A program made the translations under genes and the position numbers. 6,335 nt of DNA. Origin: Desulfobacterales bacterium. Its GTDB lineage: Bacteria; Desulfobacterota; DSM-4660; Desulfatiglandales; JALVZP01. Positions 5,796 through 6,335 of the stretch are shown piece after piece. How positions within the stretch are numbered: position 1 is the first letter of the stretch; each line of letters starts with the position of its first letter. Where the stretch lies: contig JAMOPX010000205.1 in NCBI GenBank assembly GCA_027064285.1, positions 1-6,335 of the forward strand, read 5' to 3'. Below the pieces are notes generated by a model, which saw only the letters and a list, made by a program, of their open reading frames with translations, made no database searches and was not told where the DNA came from.

Positions 5796-6335
5796 AAAGA
5801 CCCTTTTTTAATATATATTCTTTCACTTTTTCAGGCAAAAGAAAAGATATAGATTTTCCCTTTTTTATAAGTTCTCTTATTTGAGTAGATGATATATCCA
5901 TGTTGGTCACCTTAACCATATAAATATTTTTTCCTGTGCTAAGTTCTATGTTATCTTTATCTTTTTGCTCTTGAAATAGCCCCAATTTTCTAATCAGATT
6001 TTTTACGCTATCATCTTTATTATTATAACCAGGTCTTCTCACAATTACAAAATTTGCATACTTAAAAAGCTCTCTGTATTCTTTCCATGTCTCTATTTCC
6101 ATAAAAGCATCAATTCCTATAATAAAGTATATCTCTGCATCCTTTCCAAAATATCTATCCGAGCTCAGCTCCCTAAGAGTATCTATGGTATATGAATATC
6201 CAGATCTTTTTCCTTCTATATCCAAAACATCCAGTATGTCTGAATCCTCAATAGCATATCTAATCATATAAAATCGATCTTGAAATGGAGTTATAGTGCG
6301 TCCTCTTTTATGAGGAGGGTTGTTAGAAGGAACCA
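5785..6335 (-). CDS. nadD: Nicotinate-nucleotide adenylyltransferase, 5' end cut off
   Basis: NadD joins nicotinate mononucleotide and ATP to give nicotinate adenine dinucleotide and pyrophosphate, the penultimate step of NAD synthesis, in the cytoplasm. The reading frame stays open to the right edge, so the ATG at 6267 is internal and 182 residues are visible of a usual 190 to 220; the first strand with its GGxFxPxHxGH motif is outside. Visible hallmarks are VPSNNPPHK (from 6333 downward, with PPHK at 6307-6318), SYTIDTL, FIIGIDAFMEIETWKEY, VIVRRPGY and the nucleotide-binding SSTQIR at 5875-5892. The C-terminal LLPEKVKEYILKKGLY is typical of the family. Its TGA overlaps the rsfS ATG by 4 bases. 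The order of motifs is complete, so there is no sign of damage. Confidence 0.95.
   Translation of the reverse strand, partial: VPSNNPPHKRGRTITPFQDRFYMIRYAIEDSDILDVLDIEGKRSGYSYTIDTLRELSSDRYFGKDAEIYFIIGIDAFMEIETWKEYRELFKYANFVIVRRPGYNNKDDSVKNLIRKLGLFQEQKDKDNIELSTGKNIYMVKVTNMDISSTQIRELIKKGKSISFLLPEKVKEYILKKGLYRK

Noticed and set aside
6265..6267. ATG at 6267 as the start of nadD
   Set aside because: The frame continues upstream to the window edge and encodes VPSNNPPHK, a conserved NadD segment, so the true start lies outside and this Met is internal.
1..6335. Mobile element, CRISPR, phage or toxin-antitoxin content
   Set aside because: No transposase, integrase, spaced repeats, terminal inverted repeats or toxin-like pair was found; the small unknown gene overlaps a signalling gene, but a full-length 609-residue partner does not fit a toxin-antitoxin pair.

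Overview
This is a compact block of seven genes, all on the minus strand, so transcription runs from position 6335 down to 1. There is no gene-free stretch of any length: neighbouring genes overlap by 4 to 8 bases or are 1 to 7 bases apart. The block therefore reads as one operon, or part of one, with its promoter to the right of the window and its end to the left. Both outermost genes are cut by the window edges. I see no rRNA, tRNA, CRISPR array, insertion sequence or convincing terminator.

In transcription order: (1) nadD, NAD biosynthesis, 5' end missing; (2) rsfS, ribosomal silencing factor; (3) a secreted BepA-like M48 zinc metallopeptidase with a TPR tail; (4) pgsA, phosphatidylglycerophosphate synthase; (5) a 117-residue helical protein I do not recognise; (6) a 609-residue signalling protein with pseudo-receiver, GAF-like, GGEEF and PilZ parts; (7) a predicted ABC-class ATPase of the ABC_ATPase/COG3044 type, 3' end missing.

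The first four genes are housekeeping functions: cofactor synthesis, ribosome control, envelope protein quality control and phospholipid synthesis. The last three look like an accessory signalling tail. The small unknown gene and the cyclic-di-GMP gene share an ATGA stop/start overlap, so they are probably translated together and may work together. The GGEEF core, inhibitory site and PilZ motifs are intact, so this single protein should be able both to make cyclic-di-GMP and to bind it.

The organism is probably a Gram-negative-type, AT-rich bacterium. The signal peptide plus BepA-like protease suggests a periplasm and outer membrane, and codon choice is strongly A/T-biased. The nadD-rsfS pairing and multidomain GGDEF proteins would fit an anaerobic Desulfobacterota- or Nitrospirota-like lineage, but that is a weak guess. 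Base composition is uneven: the sensor half of the cyclic-di-GMP gene falls to about 16% G+C (2701-2880), against about 45% in sampled parts of pgsA, the GGEEF core and the ABC ATPase.

The points most worth a second look are the unknown-protein/cyclic-di-GMP pair and its AT-rich composition, a perfect 16-bp direct repeat bracketing rsfS, inverted repeats that include the start codons of two poorly primed genes, and the ABC-class ATPase following a cyclic-di-GMP protein.
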